From: Halovulum marinum | GTDB lineage: Bacteria; Pseudomonadota; Alphaproteobacteria; Rhodobacterales; Rhodobacteraceae | Direction of reading: 5' to 3' | Assembly (NCBI RefSeq): GCF_009697225.1 | Contig: NZ_WIND01000018.1 | Location: 1 to 64,000 of the forward strand | Length of the DNA stretch: 64,000 nt | Part shown: positions 9,672-18,633 of the stretch, one piece after another | How the letters are laid out: the number at the start of each line of letters is the position of its first letter | How positions within the stretch are numbered: the first letter of the stretch is position 1 | The notes under the pieces: model-generated | Databases searched by the model: none | Seen by the model: only the letters and a program-made list of their open reading frames with translations | Told to the model about the DNA's origin: nothing | Made by a program: the position numbers and the translations under genes

Positions 9672-10258
9672 GCTGGCTGCTGGCGGCCCTCGGCGGCTAT
9701 CTTCTGGGCGCGGTGCCGTTCGGCCTGGTCATCACCCGCGCGCTGGGGCTGGGCGATCTGCGCAGGATCGGCTCGGGCAACATCGGCGCGACCAACGTGC
9801 TGCGCACCGGTCACAAGGGCGCGGCGCTGGCGACGCTGGTCCTGGACAGCGGCAAGGGCGCCGCCGCGGTGCTGCTGGCGCTGTGGCTGGCGCCCGCGGC
9901 CGCGTCGGTGGCGGGCGTTGGTGCCTTTCTTGGCCACCTGTTCCCGGTCTGGCTGGGCTTCAGGGGCGGCAAGGGCGTCGCGACCTACCTCGGCATCCTG
10001 CTGGCGCTGGCGCCGCTGGCGGGGCTGGCGACCTGCGCGACCTGGCTGCTGACCGCGCTGATCTTCCGGATCTCGTCGCTGGCTGCGCTGGTCGCGGCGA
10101 CGCTGGCCCCGGTCTGGATGCTGATCCTCGGCAGCCCGCGCGAGGCGGCGGCGGCGCTGGTGATGGCGGCGCTGATCTGGTGGACCCACCGCGCCAACCT
10201 GGCGCGGCTGCGCGCCGGCACCGAGCCGCGCATCGGAAACGCCGGCAAGCGGTCCTGA
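9668..10258 (+). CDS. plsY: acyl-phosphate:glycerol-3-phosphate acyltransferase
   Basis: Membrane enzyme of 196 residues that transfers the acyl chain from acyl-phosphate to glycerol-3-phosphate, the first step of phospholipid synthesis. Motifs are visible in order: [13 protein letters not shown] (about residues 37-49), GGKGVAT around 100 and hydrophobic helices between. The ATG overlaps the preceding stop by four bases (ATGA), so it is cotranslated with the pyrB unit. The same pyrC-plsY order is common in Rhodobacterales. Confidence 0.95.
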   Translation: MSWLLAALGGYLLGAVPFGLVITRALGLGDLRRIGSGNIGATNVLRTGHKGAALATLVLDSGKGAAAVLLALWLAPAAASVAGVGAFLGHLFPVWLGFRGGKGVATYLGILLALAPLAGLATCATWLLTALIFRISSLAALVAATLAPVWMLILGSPREAAAALVMAALIWWTHRANLARLRAGTEPRIGNAGKRS

Positions 10259-10335
10259 ACACATTGCAAATTCGGCAGGTTTCGTGCCAATTTCGGGACA
10301 TAACAAGCAGACCGGCAGTTCGGGGGCAGAGCGCG

Positions 10336-10752
10336 ATGGGCATGGGCACGGCAGTGATGAGCTGTCTGGAGAAGTTCCTGATCTTCGGCGGCCGCGCCAC
10401 GCGGGCCGAGTTCTGGTGGTTCTACCTGTTCACCGTGATCGCCGGCGTCCTGGCGGTGCCGCTGGAGATCTTTCTCGAGACCAAGATGATCACCACCGGC
10501 GTCGGCGTAGCGTTCCTGCTGCCGACGCTGGCGGCGGGCTCGCGCCGGCTGCACGACACCGGGCGGCCGGGCTGGCTGCTGGCGATCCCGTTCCTGGCGC
10601 TGCCGCTTTACGCGGTCGGCCCGGCGGCGTTCGGCACCGGGCTGCTGTTCGGCATCGCGGTGTTGGTGCTGCTGCTGTGCATGCCCGGCCAGCGGGGCGC
10701 GAACCGCTACGGCCCGGACCCGAAGCTGGCGCCGGATCTGGACGCGTTCTGA
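10336..10752 (+). CDS. DUF805 family membrane protein
   Basis: Small integral membrane protein of 138 residues. The DUF805 hallmark is clear: GRATRAEFWWFYLF near residue 18, then hydrophobic helices, a conserved SRRLHDTGRPGW segment and a closing GxNRYGPDP. Function is unknown for the family. ATG at 10336 is used; an in-frame ATG two codons later is an alternative. It ends one base before the convergent gshA stop, so there is no room for a separate terminator. Confidence 0.85.
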   Translation: MGMGTAVMSCLEKFLIFGGRATRAEFWWFYLFTVIAGVLAVPLEIFLETKMITTGVGVAFLLPTLAAGSRRLHDTGRPGWLLAIPFLALPLYAVGPAAFGTGLLFGIAVLVLLLCMPGQRGANRYGPDPKLAPDLDAF

Positions 10753-10753
10753 G

Positions 10754-12124
10754 CTAGTAGCTGCACTCGGCGTAGATCCGCTCCAGATCGCCGTCCCAGG
10801 CGCCGCGGTACATCTCCAGCAGCTCGTCCGCGGGGGTGCGGCCGGTGTCGACGATCTCGTGCAGCGCGTTCAGGAAATGCGTCTCGTCGGGGATCAGCCC
10901 GCCGGCGCCGGGCCGCGCCCGCGCCACCAGCCCGGCCTTCGCCAGCGTCAGCACCTCGGCCGCCAGATCCTGCATCGACCGGCCGCGGATCTGCGCCTTC
11001 AGGCCCAGCTTCGCCGCGTCGCGGCGCAGCGCGTCGCGCTCCTCGGCGGTCCAGTCCCGGACCAGGTCCCAGGCCGCGTCCAGCGACGGCTGGCTGTAGA
11101 GCAGCCCGACCCACAGCGCCGGCAGCGCGCACAGCCGCCGCCACGGGCCGCCGTCGGCGCCGCGCATCTCCATGAACTTCTTGATCCGGGCCTCGGGGAA
11201 GATCGTGGTCAGGTGATCCGCCCAGTCGCTCAGCGTCGGCTTCTCGCCCGGCAGCGCCGGCAGTTCGCCCTTCAGGAAATCGCGGAAGCTCTGGCCCAGC
11301 GCGTCGATGTACCTGCCGTCGCGGTAGACGAAGTACATCGGCACATCCAGCGCGTAGTCGACGTACCGCTCGAACCCCATGCCGTCCTCGAACACGAACG
11401 GCAGCATGCCGGTGCGGTCGGCGTCCAGATCCTGCCAGATCCGGCCGCGCCAGCTTTGCCAGCCATTGGGCCTGCCCTCGAGGAACGGCGAGTTCGCGAA
11501 CAGCGCCGTCGCCACCGGCTGCAAGGCCAGCGCGACGCGGAACTTCTGCACCATGTCGGCCTCGGAGCCGAAGTCCAGGTTCACCTGCACGGTGCAGGTC
11601 CGGTACATCATCTGCGTGCCCAGGCTGCCGACCTGCCCCATGTAGCGGGTCATCAGCTTGTAGCGGCCCTTGGGCATCATCGGCATCTGCTCGTGGGTCC
11701 AGATCGGCGCCGCGCCCAGGCCGATGAAGGCGGCGCCGATCCCGTCGCCGATCTGCTTCACCTCGCGCAGGTGCTGGTTCACCTCGTCGCAGGTCTCGTG
11801 GATCGTCTCCAGCGGCGCGCCCGACAGTTCAAGCTGTCCGCCGGGCTCGAGGCTGACGTTGGCGCCGTCCTTCTGCAGGCCGATCAGCTTGCCGGCCTCC
11901 TCGACCGGGCTCCAGCCGAAGCGGTCGCGCAGCCCCGACAGCATGGCGTGGATCGAGCACGGCCCCTCGTAGGGCAGCGGCAGGTGCTTTTCCAGGCAAT
12001 AGCCGAACTTCTCGTGCTCGGTGCCGATGCGGAACTCGGCTTCGGGCTTGCAGCCGGATTCCAGGTACGCCGCAAGCTGCGCATAATCCTCGATCGGTCC
12101 GCCGCCGGACTGGGGTATCGACAT
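10754..12124 (-). CDS. gshA: glutamate--cysteine ligase (plant/alphaproteobacterial type)
   Basis: First enzyme of glutathione synthesis, 456 residues. It belongs to the plant-like class found in alphaproteobacteria. Visible family blocks include FRIGTEHEKFGY, EPGGQLELSGAP, the QMMYRTCTVQVNLDF segment with its conserved Cys, and MEMRGADGGPW near residue 330. Length matches the family. It begins a minus-strand region shared with two conserved unknown genes and rsmE. Confidence 0.94.
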   Translation of the reverse strand: MSIPQSGGGPIEDYAQLAAYLESGCKPEAEFRIGTEHEKFGYCLEKHLPLPYEGPCSIHAMLSGLRDRFGWSPVEEAGKLIGLQKDGANVSLEPGGQLELSGAPLETIHETCDEVNQHLREVKQIGDGIGAAFIGLGAAPIWTHEQMPMMPKGRYKLMTRYMGQVGSLGTQMMYRTCTVQVNLDFGSEADMVQKFRVALALQPVATALFANSPFLEGRPNGWQSWRGRIWQDLDADRTGMLPFVFEDGMGFERYVDYALDVPMYFVYRDGRYIDALGQSFRDFLKGELPALPGEKPTLSDWADHLTTIFPEARIKKFMEMRGADGGPWRRLCALPALWVGLLYSQPSLDAAWDLVRDWTAEERDALRRDAAKLGLKAQIRGRSMQDLAAEVLTLAKAGLVARARPGAGGLIPDETHFLNALHEIVDTGRTPADELLEMYRGAWDGDLERIYAECSY

Positions 12125-12160
12125 GCCTGCGGCCTTTCCGCGGTTGACTTGATGAAGTGC

Positions 12161-12718
12161 CTAGTGCTTCCCGATGGGGCGCGCAACCCGCGTCCCCGTC
12201 AGCTTCCCCGGATCGGAGCGTTTCCAGACGGTGAACGATCCGTCGCGGTCGAGCGCGGCGGACGCCAGGTCGATCCGCAATCCGGGCAGCGCGGCGAACA
12301 GGTCGATCAGCCGCTCGGCGCCGCGCGCGCCCAGCGGCACCTGCACCGGCGGGCCGTCGTCATGGTGCAGCACCCAGGCGCGGGTGCCGTCGCGGCGCGG
12401 CACCATCTCCAGCCGCGACAGCGCGCCCAGATCGACGAACCGGCCGCCCTCGGGCGCGTAATAGCCGATCCGCGCCTCGGTGATGTCGACCACCCCCACC
12501 GCCAGCGCGGCGCCGGAAAACCGCGCCCGCCGCAGCCAGGCCAGCAGCCCCATCGCGCCGACGGCGGCGATGCCGGCGCCGGCCAGAACCGCCACCCAGC
12601 CGCCCGAGACCGCGCCGCGCCAGGCCAGCCACAGGCCCGGCAGCGCCGCGGCCGCCCACAGCACCGGCTCCAGCCAGCGCCGCAGCCGCGCGCGCACCTC
12701 GGGGCGGATGCCGCTCAT
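12161..12718 (-). CDS. conserved hypothetical membrane protein
   Basis: 185 residues; not recognised beyond a general architecture. After a basic N-terminus come two hydrophobic helices (about 20-40 and 42-62), then a soluble domain of short beta strands with VVDITEARIGYYAPEGG and a C-terminal basic tail. It resembles small two-TM proteins with a PH-like domain, but that is only a guess. Its ATG overlaps the stop of the next gene upstream by four bases, so the pair is probably cotranslated. Confidence 0.75.
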   Translation of the reverse strand: MSGIRPEVRARLRRWLEPVLWAAAALPGLWLAWRGAVSGGWVAVLAGAGIAAVGAMGLLAWLRRARFSGAALAVGVVDITEARIGYYAPEGGRFVDLGALSRLEMVPRRDGTRAWVLHHDDGPPVQVPLGARGAERLIDLFAALPGLRIDLASAALDRDGSFTVWKRSDPGKLTGTRVARPIGKH

Positions 12719-13419
12719 GGGCCGGCACCGTCCAGCGGGTGCCAGGGCAGATCGTCGCCGTCCCGGCGCGGATCGTAGGGCGCGCGGAGCGGCGCGAACG
12801 CCATGTCGGTCAGATCGCGGATCAGCCGCTCGCCCTGATAGAGCCGCCCGCCCTCGGTGCGATAGCCGGCCAGCGGGTCCGGGGCCGCCTCCTCCCCCTC
12901 CTCGCCGCGCAGCCGTGCCAGGTCCGCGGGGCGGAAGTTCACCCGGCGCCCGTCGGCATGGGCGAAGCCCAGCGTGTTGTCGCCCGCAGGCGGCACCTCG
13001 AACACCTGCTCCAGCCCCTCGGCGCGGCGCAGGCGGTCGCGGTTCCCGGTCGCGCCGTAGACGACGTAGCGGGTATCGTCCAGGAACCGCCCGCCCTGGC
13101 CGTAGCCGAGGCCGTCGCCATAAAGCGCCAGCGCCGTCAGCCAGGGCGGCCGGCAGATCACCGTGTACCAGTAGCCGACGTCGGCGCCGCGGCGGTCGTG
13201 GCGCCCGGTCAGGTAGATCATGTGCCGCCCGTCCGGCGACAGCGAGCAGTCCTCGGGGCGGATCACCCCCTTCAGCCACTGGCCGTCCTCGAAGCTGTCG
13301 TCGGCGCGGTCCCACAGGATGCAGCGCACCTGCCTGGACGGGCCGCGCCGCAGGATCACCGTGCGGGTGCTGACGGCGGCCGGGACAAGCCCCAGCGAGC
13401 ATTGCGCCGGCGTGTTCAT
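12715..13419 (-). CDS. conserved hypothetical protein (beta-rich)
   Basis: 234 residues with no membrane segment or signal peptide. The sequence is beta-rich with repeated aromatic and glycine strands such as CSLSPDGRHMIYLTGRHD and RFLDDTRYVVYGATG, suggesting propeller-like blades. It could not be assigned to a named family. Its start overlaps the rsmE stop (ATGA at 13416-13419) and its end overlaps the following membrane-protein gene, so three minus-strand genes form one overlapping unit. Confidence 0.75.
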   Translation of the reverse strand: MNTPAQCSLGLVPAAVSTRTVILRRGPSRQVRCILWDRADDSFEDGQWLKGVIRPEDCSLSPDGRHMIYLTGRHDRRGADVGYWYTVICRPPWLTALALYGDGLGYGQGGRFLDDTRYVVYGATGNRDRLRRAEGLEQVFEVPPAGDNTLGFAHADGRRVNFRPADLARLRGEEGEEAAPDPLAGYRTEGGRLYQGERLIRDLTDMAFAPLRAPYDPRRDGDDLPWHPLDGAGP

Positions 13420-14150
13420 CGCCAGTCCCCCAGCGCGACCTGCCAGGCGGTGATCGCGGCGGCGGCGGCGGTGTCGGCGCGCAGCACGCGCGGGCCCAGC
13501 GTCACCGGCAGCACGCCGGGATGCGCGCGCAGCGCCGCGGCCTCGTCCGGGGAAAAGCCGCCCTCGGGTCCGATCAGGATCGCCCAGGGGCCGCGCGCCT
13601 GCCCGGCCAGCGCCTCGGCCACGGGCCGGGCGGTGCGGGCCTCGTCGCAGAACATCAGCCGCCGGCCGCCGGGCCAAGCCGCCAGCACCTCGGCCAGCTT
13701 CGCCGGCGCGTCGACCGCCGGGACATAGGTGCCGCCGCACTGCTCGGCGGCCTCGACGGCATGGGCCTGCAGCCGGTCGGTGCGCACCCGCTCGGCATTG
13801 GTGAACCGGGTCAGCACCGGGCGGATCCGGGCCGCGCCCAGCTCGGTTGCCTTCTCGACGATGAAATCGGTGCGCGCCTTCTTGATCGGCGCGAACAGCA
13901 GCCACAGGTCGGGCGGGTCCTGCTGCGGCGCGGTCTGCGCCTCGACGCGCAGGCTGACGCGCTTCTTCGCCGCCGCCGCGATCACCGCGCGCCACTCGCC
14001 GTCGCGACCGTTGAACAGCGCCACCTCGTCGCCGGCGCCGCGGCGCATCACCCCGGTCAGGTAATGCGCCTGCGCCGCCAGCTCCAGCTCGGCCCCGGCG
14101 CCGAGGGGTGCGTCCACATAAAGCCTGATTTTCGGCGACCGGTCTGTCAT
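13416..14150 (-). CDS. rsmE: 16S rRNA m3U1498 methyltransferase
   Basis: SPOUT-class methyltransferase of 244 residues that modifies U1498 of 16S rRNA. The N-terminal PUA-like part has RLYVDAPL and HYLTGVMRR. The C-terminal knot domain has KKARTDFIVEKATELG, AEQCGG, then the SAM-binding ILIGPEGGFSPDE and LGPRVLRADTAA. The start is divergent from ubiA with only nine bases between the two ATGs. Confidence 0.94.
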   Translation of the reverse strand: MTDRSPKIRLYVDAPLGAGAELELAAQAHYLTGVMRRGAGDEVALFNGRDGEWRAVIAAAAKKRVSLRVEAQTAPQQDPPDLWLLFAPIKKARTDFIVEKATELGAARIRPVLTRFTNAERVRTDRLQAHAVEAAEQCGGTYVPAVDAPAKLAEVLAAWPGGRRLMFCDEARTARPVAEALAGQARGPWAILIGPEGGFSPDEAAALRAHPGVLPVTLGPRVLRADTAAAAAITAWQVALGDWR

Positions 14151-14159
14151 AACGCCCTC

Positions 14160-15146
14160 ATGATCGACCGAGACCCTATATCCGATAGCGCCCCGGACGG
14201 AAGGGTGGCCGACGCCGCCGACCGCAACTGGGTGGACCGCCACGCGCCCGCGGCGAGCCGGCCGTTCCTGCGCCTGTCGCGCGCCGACCGCCCGATCGGC
14301 ACCTGGCTGCTGCTGCTGCCGTGCTGGTGGGGGCTGATGCTGGCGATCGCTGCCGACCCGGCGGGCGCGCGGCCGGCCGATCTGTGGTTCGTCGTCGCCT
14401 TCGCGCTGGGCGCGGTGCTGATGCGCGGCGCCGGCTGCACCTGGAACGACCTGGCCGACCGCGACATCGACGCGGCGGTGGCGCGGACCCGCTCGCGGCC
14501 GCTGCCCTCGGGGGCGGTCACGCCGCGCGCGGCGGTCCTGTGGCTGGGCCTGCAATGCCTGCTGGCGTTCGGCATCCTGCTGACCTTCAACACCTTCACC
14601 ATCGTGCTGGCCTGCGCCGCGCTGGTGTTCGTGGCGATCTACCCGTTCGCCAAGCGCTTCACCTGGTGGCCGCAGGTCTTCCTCGGGCTGGCGTTCAACT
14701 GGGGCGCGCTGGTGGGCTGGGCGGCGCACACCGGCAGCCTGGGCTGGCCGCCGCTGGTGCTCTATCTTGCGGGCATCGCGTGGACGCTGTTCTACGACAC
14801 GATCTACGCGCACCAGGACGCCGAGGACGACGCGCTGATCGGGGTGAAATCCACCGCCCGGCTGTTCGGGCGCAACTCGCCGCGCTGGCTGTTCGGCTTC
14901 CAGGTCGCCGCGGTCTGCCTGCTGGCGGTGGCGGCGGTGCTGGCGCTGGCGCCGCGCGGCGGGCTGGCGCTGCTGGCGGGGATCGGCGGCGCATGGGCGT
15001 TCGGCTGGCACCTGGCCTGGCAGCTGCGGCAGCTGGACATCGACGACGGGCCGACCTGCCTGCGGCTGTTCCGCTCGAACCGCGAGGCCGGGCTGCTGCC
15101 GGTGGCGGGCTTCGGCTTCGCGCTGCTGCTGGCCGCGGTCGCTTGA
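14160..15146 (+). CDS. ubiA: 4-hydroxybenzoate octaprenyltransferase
   Basis: Integral membrane prenyltransferase of ubiquinone synthesis, 328 residues. The two Asp-rich metal motifs are present: NDLADRDIDAAVARTRSRPLPSG (residues about 98-120) and DTIYAHQDAEDD (about 219-230). Seven to nine hydrophobic helices lie around them. A hydrophilic lead of about 35 residues precedes the first helix. The start is divergent from rsmE with a nine-base gap, so each promoter must lie in the other's coding sequence. Confidence 0.95.
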   Translation: MIDRDPISDSAPDGRVADAADRNWVDRHAPAASRPFLRLSRADRPIGTWLLLLPCWWGLMLAIAADPAGARPADLWFVVAFALGAVLMRGAGCTWNDLADRDIDAAVARTRSRPLPSGAVTPRAAVLWLGLQCLLAFGILLTFNTFTIVLACAALVFVAIYPFAKRFTWWPQVFLGLAFNWGALVGWAAHTGSLGWPPLVLYLAGIAWTLFYDTIYAHQDAEDDALIGVKSTARLFGRNSPRWLFGFQVAAVCLLAVAAVLALAPRGGLALLAGIGGAWAFGWHLAWQLRQLDIDDGPTCLRLFRSNREAGLLPVAGFGFALLLAAVA

Positions 15147-15204
15147 ACCGGCCCGCCGCAGCGAATAGTGTGCGCGCGCACTCGGATCACCGGAGGACAC
15201 CGCG

Positions 15205-17511
15205 TTGCCGACACGGGCAGCCATCTATTACGCGATAGCGGCGGGCATCGGTGCGGCTGGCGCCAGCGCCCTGGCCGCCACCGGCGGCGTCGCCCTGTTC
15301 GAGGCGCAGACCCGCGCGCATCTTGAATCCACACTGGAATCCGCCGATTCCTGGCTGTCGATCGCGGTCGACGGCACCACCGTGATCCTGTCCGGCGAGG
15401 CCCCCGACGTCGCCGCGCGGCGCGCCGCCCTGACCCGGCTGGGCGCGGTGCGCAACGGGCTGGTGATGATCGATGCCACCAGCAGCGGCACCGGCGCCAC
15501 CGCGCCGCAGGATGCGACGAAACCCGCGCCGCTGGCCGACGTGGCGCTGCGCATCCTTCTGAACGGCGACGAGATCACCCTGATCGGCGAAATTCCGCGT
15601 CCCTCCGGCGACGACCCGCTGGCGCCGCTGACCGGCCGCCGCGGCGCCGCCGTCACCGACATGACGCTGCCCGCCGAGGGCCGGGTGCCGGAGGCCTGGG
15701 CGCCGGCGCTGGCGCTGGCGCTGGACGCCGCCGGCGCGCTGCACCGCGGCCAGGTCTCGGTCCGCCCGGGCGAGGTGGTGATCGACGGCACCGTGGCCGA
15801 GCCCGGCGCCCGCGACAACGCGCTGGCGCGGCTGGCCGCCGAACGCCCGCGCGGCACCCGCCTGCTGGCCCGGCTGAGCGCCCCGCGCGAAGTCATCGCG
15901 CCGTTCCCGTTCACCGCGCGGCTGCAGGCCGACGGCACGCTGCTGGTCGAGGACTGCGCCGCGCCGGACGACGCGGCGGCCGCGGCGATCCGCGCCCGTG
16001 CCGCCGAGCTGGGCACCGAGATCGACTGCCGGATCGGCCTGGGCGCCCCGTCCGAGGCCTGGCCCGAGGCGGTGCTCGCCGCGCTCGACACGCTGTCCGG
16101 GCTGGGCGGCGGCAGCCTCGAGATGGCCGACAGCGACGTGCGGCTGACCGGCCCCGCCGGGCTGGCCCCGGCCCGCTTCGCCGACCGCGCCGAGGCGCTG
16201 ACCGCGGCGCTGCCGCCGGCCTACGCACTGACCGCGACGCTGCCGCCGCCCGACCGCGAGCGCGGCCCCGCCGACGTGCAGCCGCCGCAATTCTCTGCCG
16301 TCCGCTCCGAGGACGGCGCGGTGCGGATGCGGGGCGATCTGTTCGCGGACAAGCTGCAGGAGCAGGCGCTGGTGCTGGCCGAGGCGCATTTCGGTTTCGA
16401 CACCGTCGTCGACGAGACCGAGCCGCGCGCCGACCTGCCCGCCGGCTGGTCCGCCCGCGTCGTCGCCGGGCTCGAGGCGCTGGGCCGGCTGCAGCACGGC
16501 CAGCTCGAGATCACCGAGGACGAGATCTTCGTCACCGGCACCTCGGCCTCGGAAAAGGTCGAGGACGAGGTCCGCGCGGTGCTGGCCGCGCGCCTGCCCG
16601 ACGACGCCGCGACCCGGCTGGAGCTGTTCGTCTCCGAGGACCTGTCGGTGGCCAACTCCATCGCCCTGCCCGGCGAGCTGTGCGCCGAGCAGATCTCTCT
16701 GATGCTGGAGGGCGACCAGATCCTGTTCCCGCCGGGCGAGACCGGGATCTCGGAAGAGAGCCTGCCGTCGATCGACCGCATCGCCGAAGTGCTGAAGAAG
16801 TGCCCCGGCGCGCGCTTCGAGATCGAGGGCCACACCGACAGCCAGGGCCGCGAATCCTCGAACATGGCGCTCAGCCAGACGCGGGCCGAGGCGGTGCTGG
16901 CGGCGTTGCTGGAGCGCGGCGTCGACATGGTGTTCCTCTACGCCACCGGCTATGGCGAGACCCGTCCGATCGCCGACAACGGCACCGAGGAAGGCCGTGC
17001 GCAGAACCGCCGCATCGCCTTCAGCCTCCGGACCGAGCAGGACGACGCCGCCGACGTTCCGGTCTCGGACGCCGGCGACGGCAGCGTGATGGCCGAGGGC
17101 GCCGCGCAGGCGCCCGGCGACGACACGGTGACCACCCGCGCCTCGGCGGGGCCGACCCCGATCGTCGAGTCCACCACCGCCGAAACCGCGGACGGGGATG
17201 TCGCGCGCACCGCGCTGTCGGTCGCCGACGAGACGCTGGACGGCTCCGGCGACGAGGCGGACGCCGACGAGCAAGCTGCCGGAGCGGGCGACACGGACCC
17301 CGACGGGATCAGCGACCATTCCGAGTTTCACGCAGCGGCCGGGCCGGACGCGACGACGGACGAAACACCGGATGAAACACCGGATGCTGAGGCCGAAACC
17401 GGCACCGAGGCGGACGCGCCCACCGATACCGACGAGGCGGCGCATGACACCGGCGACGTCGGACCGGGCCGGCCCCGCGCCCGGCCCGAAGACCTGCCCG
17501 CCGTCGACTAG
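15205..17511 (+). CDS. OmpA-family protein with BON-like repeats and acidic tail
   Basis: Envelope protein of 768 residues. A hydrophobic N-terminal segment (about 8-32) anchors or exports it. Several BON-like modules follow (for example AVDGTTVILSGEAPD near 53), then an OmpA peptidoglycan-binding domain at about 505-610 with FEIEGHTDSQG, TGYGETRPIADNGTEEGRAQNRR. The final about 150 residues are a low-complexity acidic Asp/Glu/Thr/Ala tail. The start is TTG at 15205, preceded by GGAGG at 15192-15196; no better start exists. It sits 9 bp from the next gene, with which it probably works. Confidence 0.88.
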   Translation: MPTRAAIYYAIAAGIGAAGASALAATGGVALFEAQTRAHLESTLESADSWLSIAVDGTTVILSGEAPDVAARRAALTRLGAVRNGLVMIDATSSGTGATAPQDATKPAPLADVALRILLNGDEITLIGEIPRPSGDDPLAPLTGRRGAAVTDMTLPAEGRVPEAWAPALALALDAAGALHRGQVSVRPGEVVIDGTVAEPGARDNALARLAAERPRGTRLLARLSAPREVIAPFPFTARLQADGTLLVEDCAAPDDAAAAAIRARAAELGTEIDCRIGLGAPSEAWPEAVLAALDTLSGLGGGSLEMADSDVRLTGPAGLAPARFADRAEALTAALPPAYALTATLPPPDRERGPADVQPPQFSAVRSEDGAVRMRGDLFADKLQEQALVLAEAHFGFDTVVDETEPRADLPAGWSARVVAGLEALGRLQHGQLEITEDEIFVTGTSASEKVEDEVRAVLAARLPDDAATRLELFVSEDLSVANSIALPGELCAEQISLMLEGDQILFPPGETGISEESLPSIDRIAEVLKKCPGARFEIEGHTDSQGRESSNMALSQTRAEAVLAALLERGVDMVFLYATGYGETRPIADNGTEEGRAQNRRIAFSLRTEQDDAADVPVSDAGDGSVMAEGAAQAPGDDTVTTRASAGPTPIVESTTAETADGDVARTALSVADETLDGSGDEADADEQAAGAGDTDPDGISDHSEFHAAAGPDATTDETPDETPDAEAETGTEADAPTDTDEAAHDTGDVGPGRPRARPEDLPAVD

Positions 17512-17520
17512 GACAAAGCC

Positions 17521-17910
17521 ATGGACCGTATCCAGCTGACCCTTATGGTGACCCTCGCGCTGTTCTGCGCCATGGGCGTCGGCTGGCTGCTGCGCTGGGG
17601 CTACGATCTGCTGAACCCGCCGCCGCCGCCCGAGCCGAAGGACGACAGCGAATGGGCCGAATACGCCCGCGCCTGCGAGGCCGGGAAGGTCGAGGCCGAA
17701 CAGCGCCTGGCCGAGCTGGAGCGCGATCTCGGCAACAAGCTGGTGCAGGTGCAGGCCGAACTGGTCGCGGCGATGGATGGGCTGGGAGATTCCCGCCGCT
17801 ACGTGCAGGAACTGGAGGCGCGGCTGGCCGAGCAGCCCCGCCCCGCCCCCGGGGCCGAGGCGACGAAGCAGGCGGATCCCGGCGGCGAGGGCCGCAGCGA
17901 GCCGGGCTGA
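17521..17910 (+). CDS. small membrane-anchored coiled-coil protein
   Basis: 129 residues. One transmembrane helix (about 7-27) is followed by a Pro-rich hinge (NPPPPPEPKDD), a charged Glu/Gln/Leu-rich stretch likely to form a coiled coil (about 50-105) and a Pro/Ala tail. No enzymatic motif. It follows the OmpA-family gene after nine bases, so the pair probably forms one unit acting at the cell envelope. Function unknown. Confidence 0.75.
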   Translation: MDRIQLTLMVTLALFCAMGVGWLLRWGYDLLNPPPPPEPKDDSEWAEYARACEAGKVEAEQRLAELERDLGNKLVQVQAELVAAMDGLGDSRRYVQELEARLAEQPRPAPGAEATKQADPGGEGRSEPG

Positions 17911-17937
17911 GCGGGAACCGGCACGCAGGCGGCGGCG

Positions 17938-18384
17938 CTACCAGCGGCGCAGCGCGTCCTCGTCGGTGTCGCGCGCGTCGACCCAGCGGCCGCCGTCCGG
18001 CGTCGCCTCCTTCTTCCAGAACGGTGCCCGGCTTTTCAGGTAGTCCATCAGGAACTCGGCCGCGGCGAAGGCGTCGCCGCGGTGCGGGGCGGCGGTCGCG
18101 ACCATCATGATCTGCTCGCCCGGATGCAGCAGCCCGTAGCGGTGGACGATCAAGCTGGCCTGCAGCGACCAGCGTTCCACCGCCTGCGCCTCGATCCCGG
18201 CCAGCGCTTTCTCGGTCATGCCGGGGTAGTGCTCCAGCTCCATGCCGGCGATCGGCTGGCCCTTGGCGGTGCCGCGCACCAGACCCGAAAAGCTGACCAG
18301 CGCGCCGATGTCGTCGCGCCCGGCGCGCAGCGCGGCCAGCTCGGCGCCGATGTCGAAATCCTCGCGCTGGACCCGGACCGCCAT
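17938..18384 (-). CDS. moaE: molybdopterin synthase catalytic subunit
   Basis: Large subunit of molybdopterin synthase, 148 residues. It uses the MoaD thiocarboxylate to convert cPMP into molybdopterin. Family blocks are GALVSFSGLVRG, LEHYPGMTEK, HRYGLLHPGE, HRGDAF and the active-site region with K117 and PFWKKE (K124/K125). It lies two bases downstream of moaD, forming a moaD-moaE unit downstream of pgsA. Confidence 0.95.
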   Translation of the reverse strand: MAVRVQREDFDIGAELAALRAGRDDIGALVSFSGLVRGTAKGQPIAGMELEHYPGMTEKALAGIEAQAVERWSLQASLIVHRYGLLHPGEQIMMVATAAPHRGDAFAAAEFLMDYLKSRAPFWKKEATPDGGRWVDARDTDEDALRRW

Positions 18385-18386
18385 GC

Positions 18387-18632
18387 TCAGCCCCCGGTCA
18401 TCGGCGGGAAGAACGCGACCTCGCGCACGCCCTTCAGCGGGGCATCCAGCGGCGACAGCTCCTGGTCCAGCGCCACGCGGATCGCGCTCATGTCGGCGAA
18501 AGCGACGGCATAGCGCTCCTCGCGGGCCTTCAGCTCCTCGACCAGCTCGGCCACGGTGGCGGCGTCGGTGTCGATGCGCTCCTTCGGCAGGCCGATGCGC
18601 TCGCGCACCCAGGCGAAATAGAGTACGTCCAT
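18387..18632 (-). CDS. moaD: molybdopterin synthase sulfur carrier subunit
   Basis: Ubiquitin-like small subunit of molybdopterin synthase, 81 residues. The C-terminus is the required Gly-Gly, thiocarboxylated in the active form. YFAWVRERIG at the N-terminus is typical. It lies one base downstream of the pgsA stop region and immediately upstream of moaE. Confidence 0.95.
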   Translation of the reverse strand: MDVLYFAWVRERIGLPKERIDTDAATVAELVEELKAREERYAVAFADMSAIRVALDQELSPLDAPLKGVREVAFFPPMTGG

Positions 18633-18633
18633 C

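Noticed and set aside
12161-13419. Fusion of the two hypothetical genes into one long protein
   Set aside because: The two frames differ and overlap by ATGA at 12715-12718, which is typical of two coupled genes.
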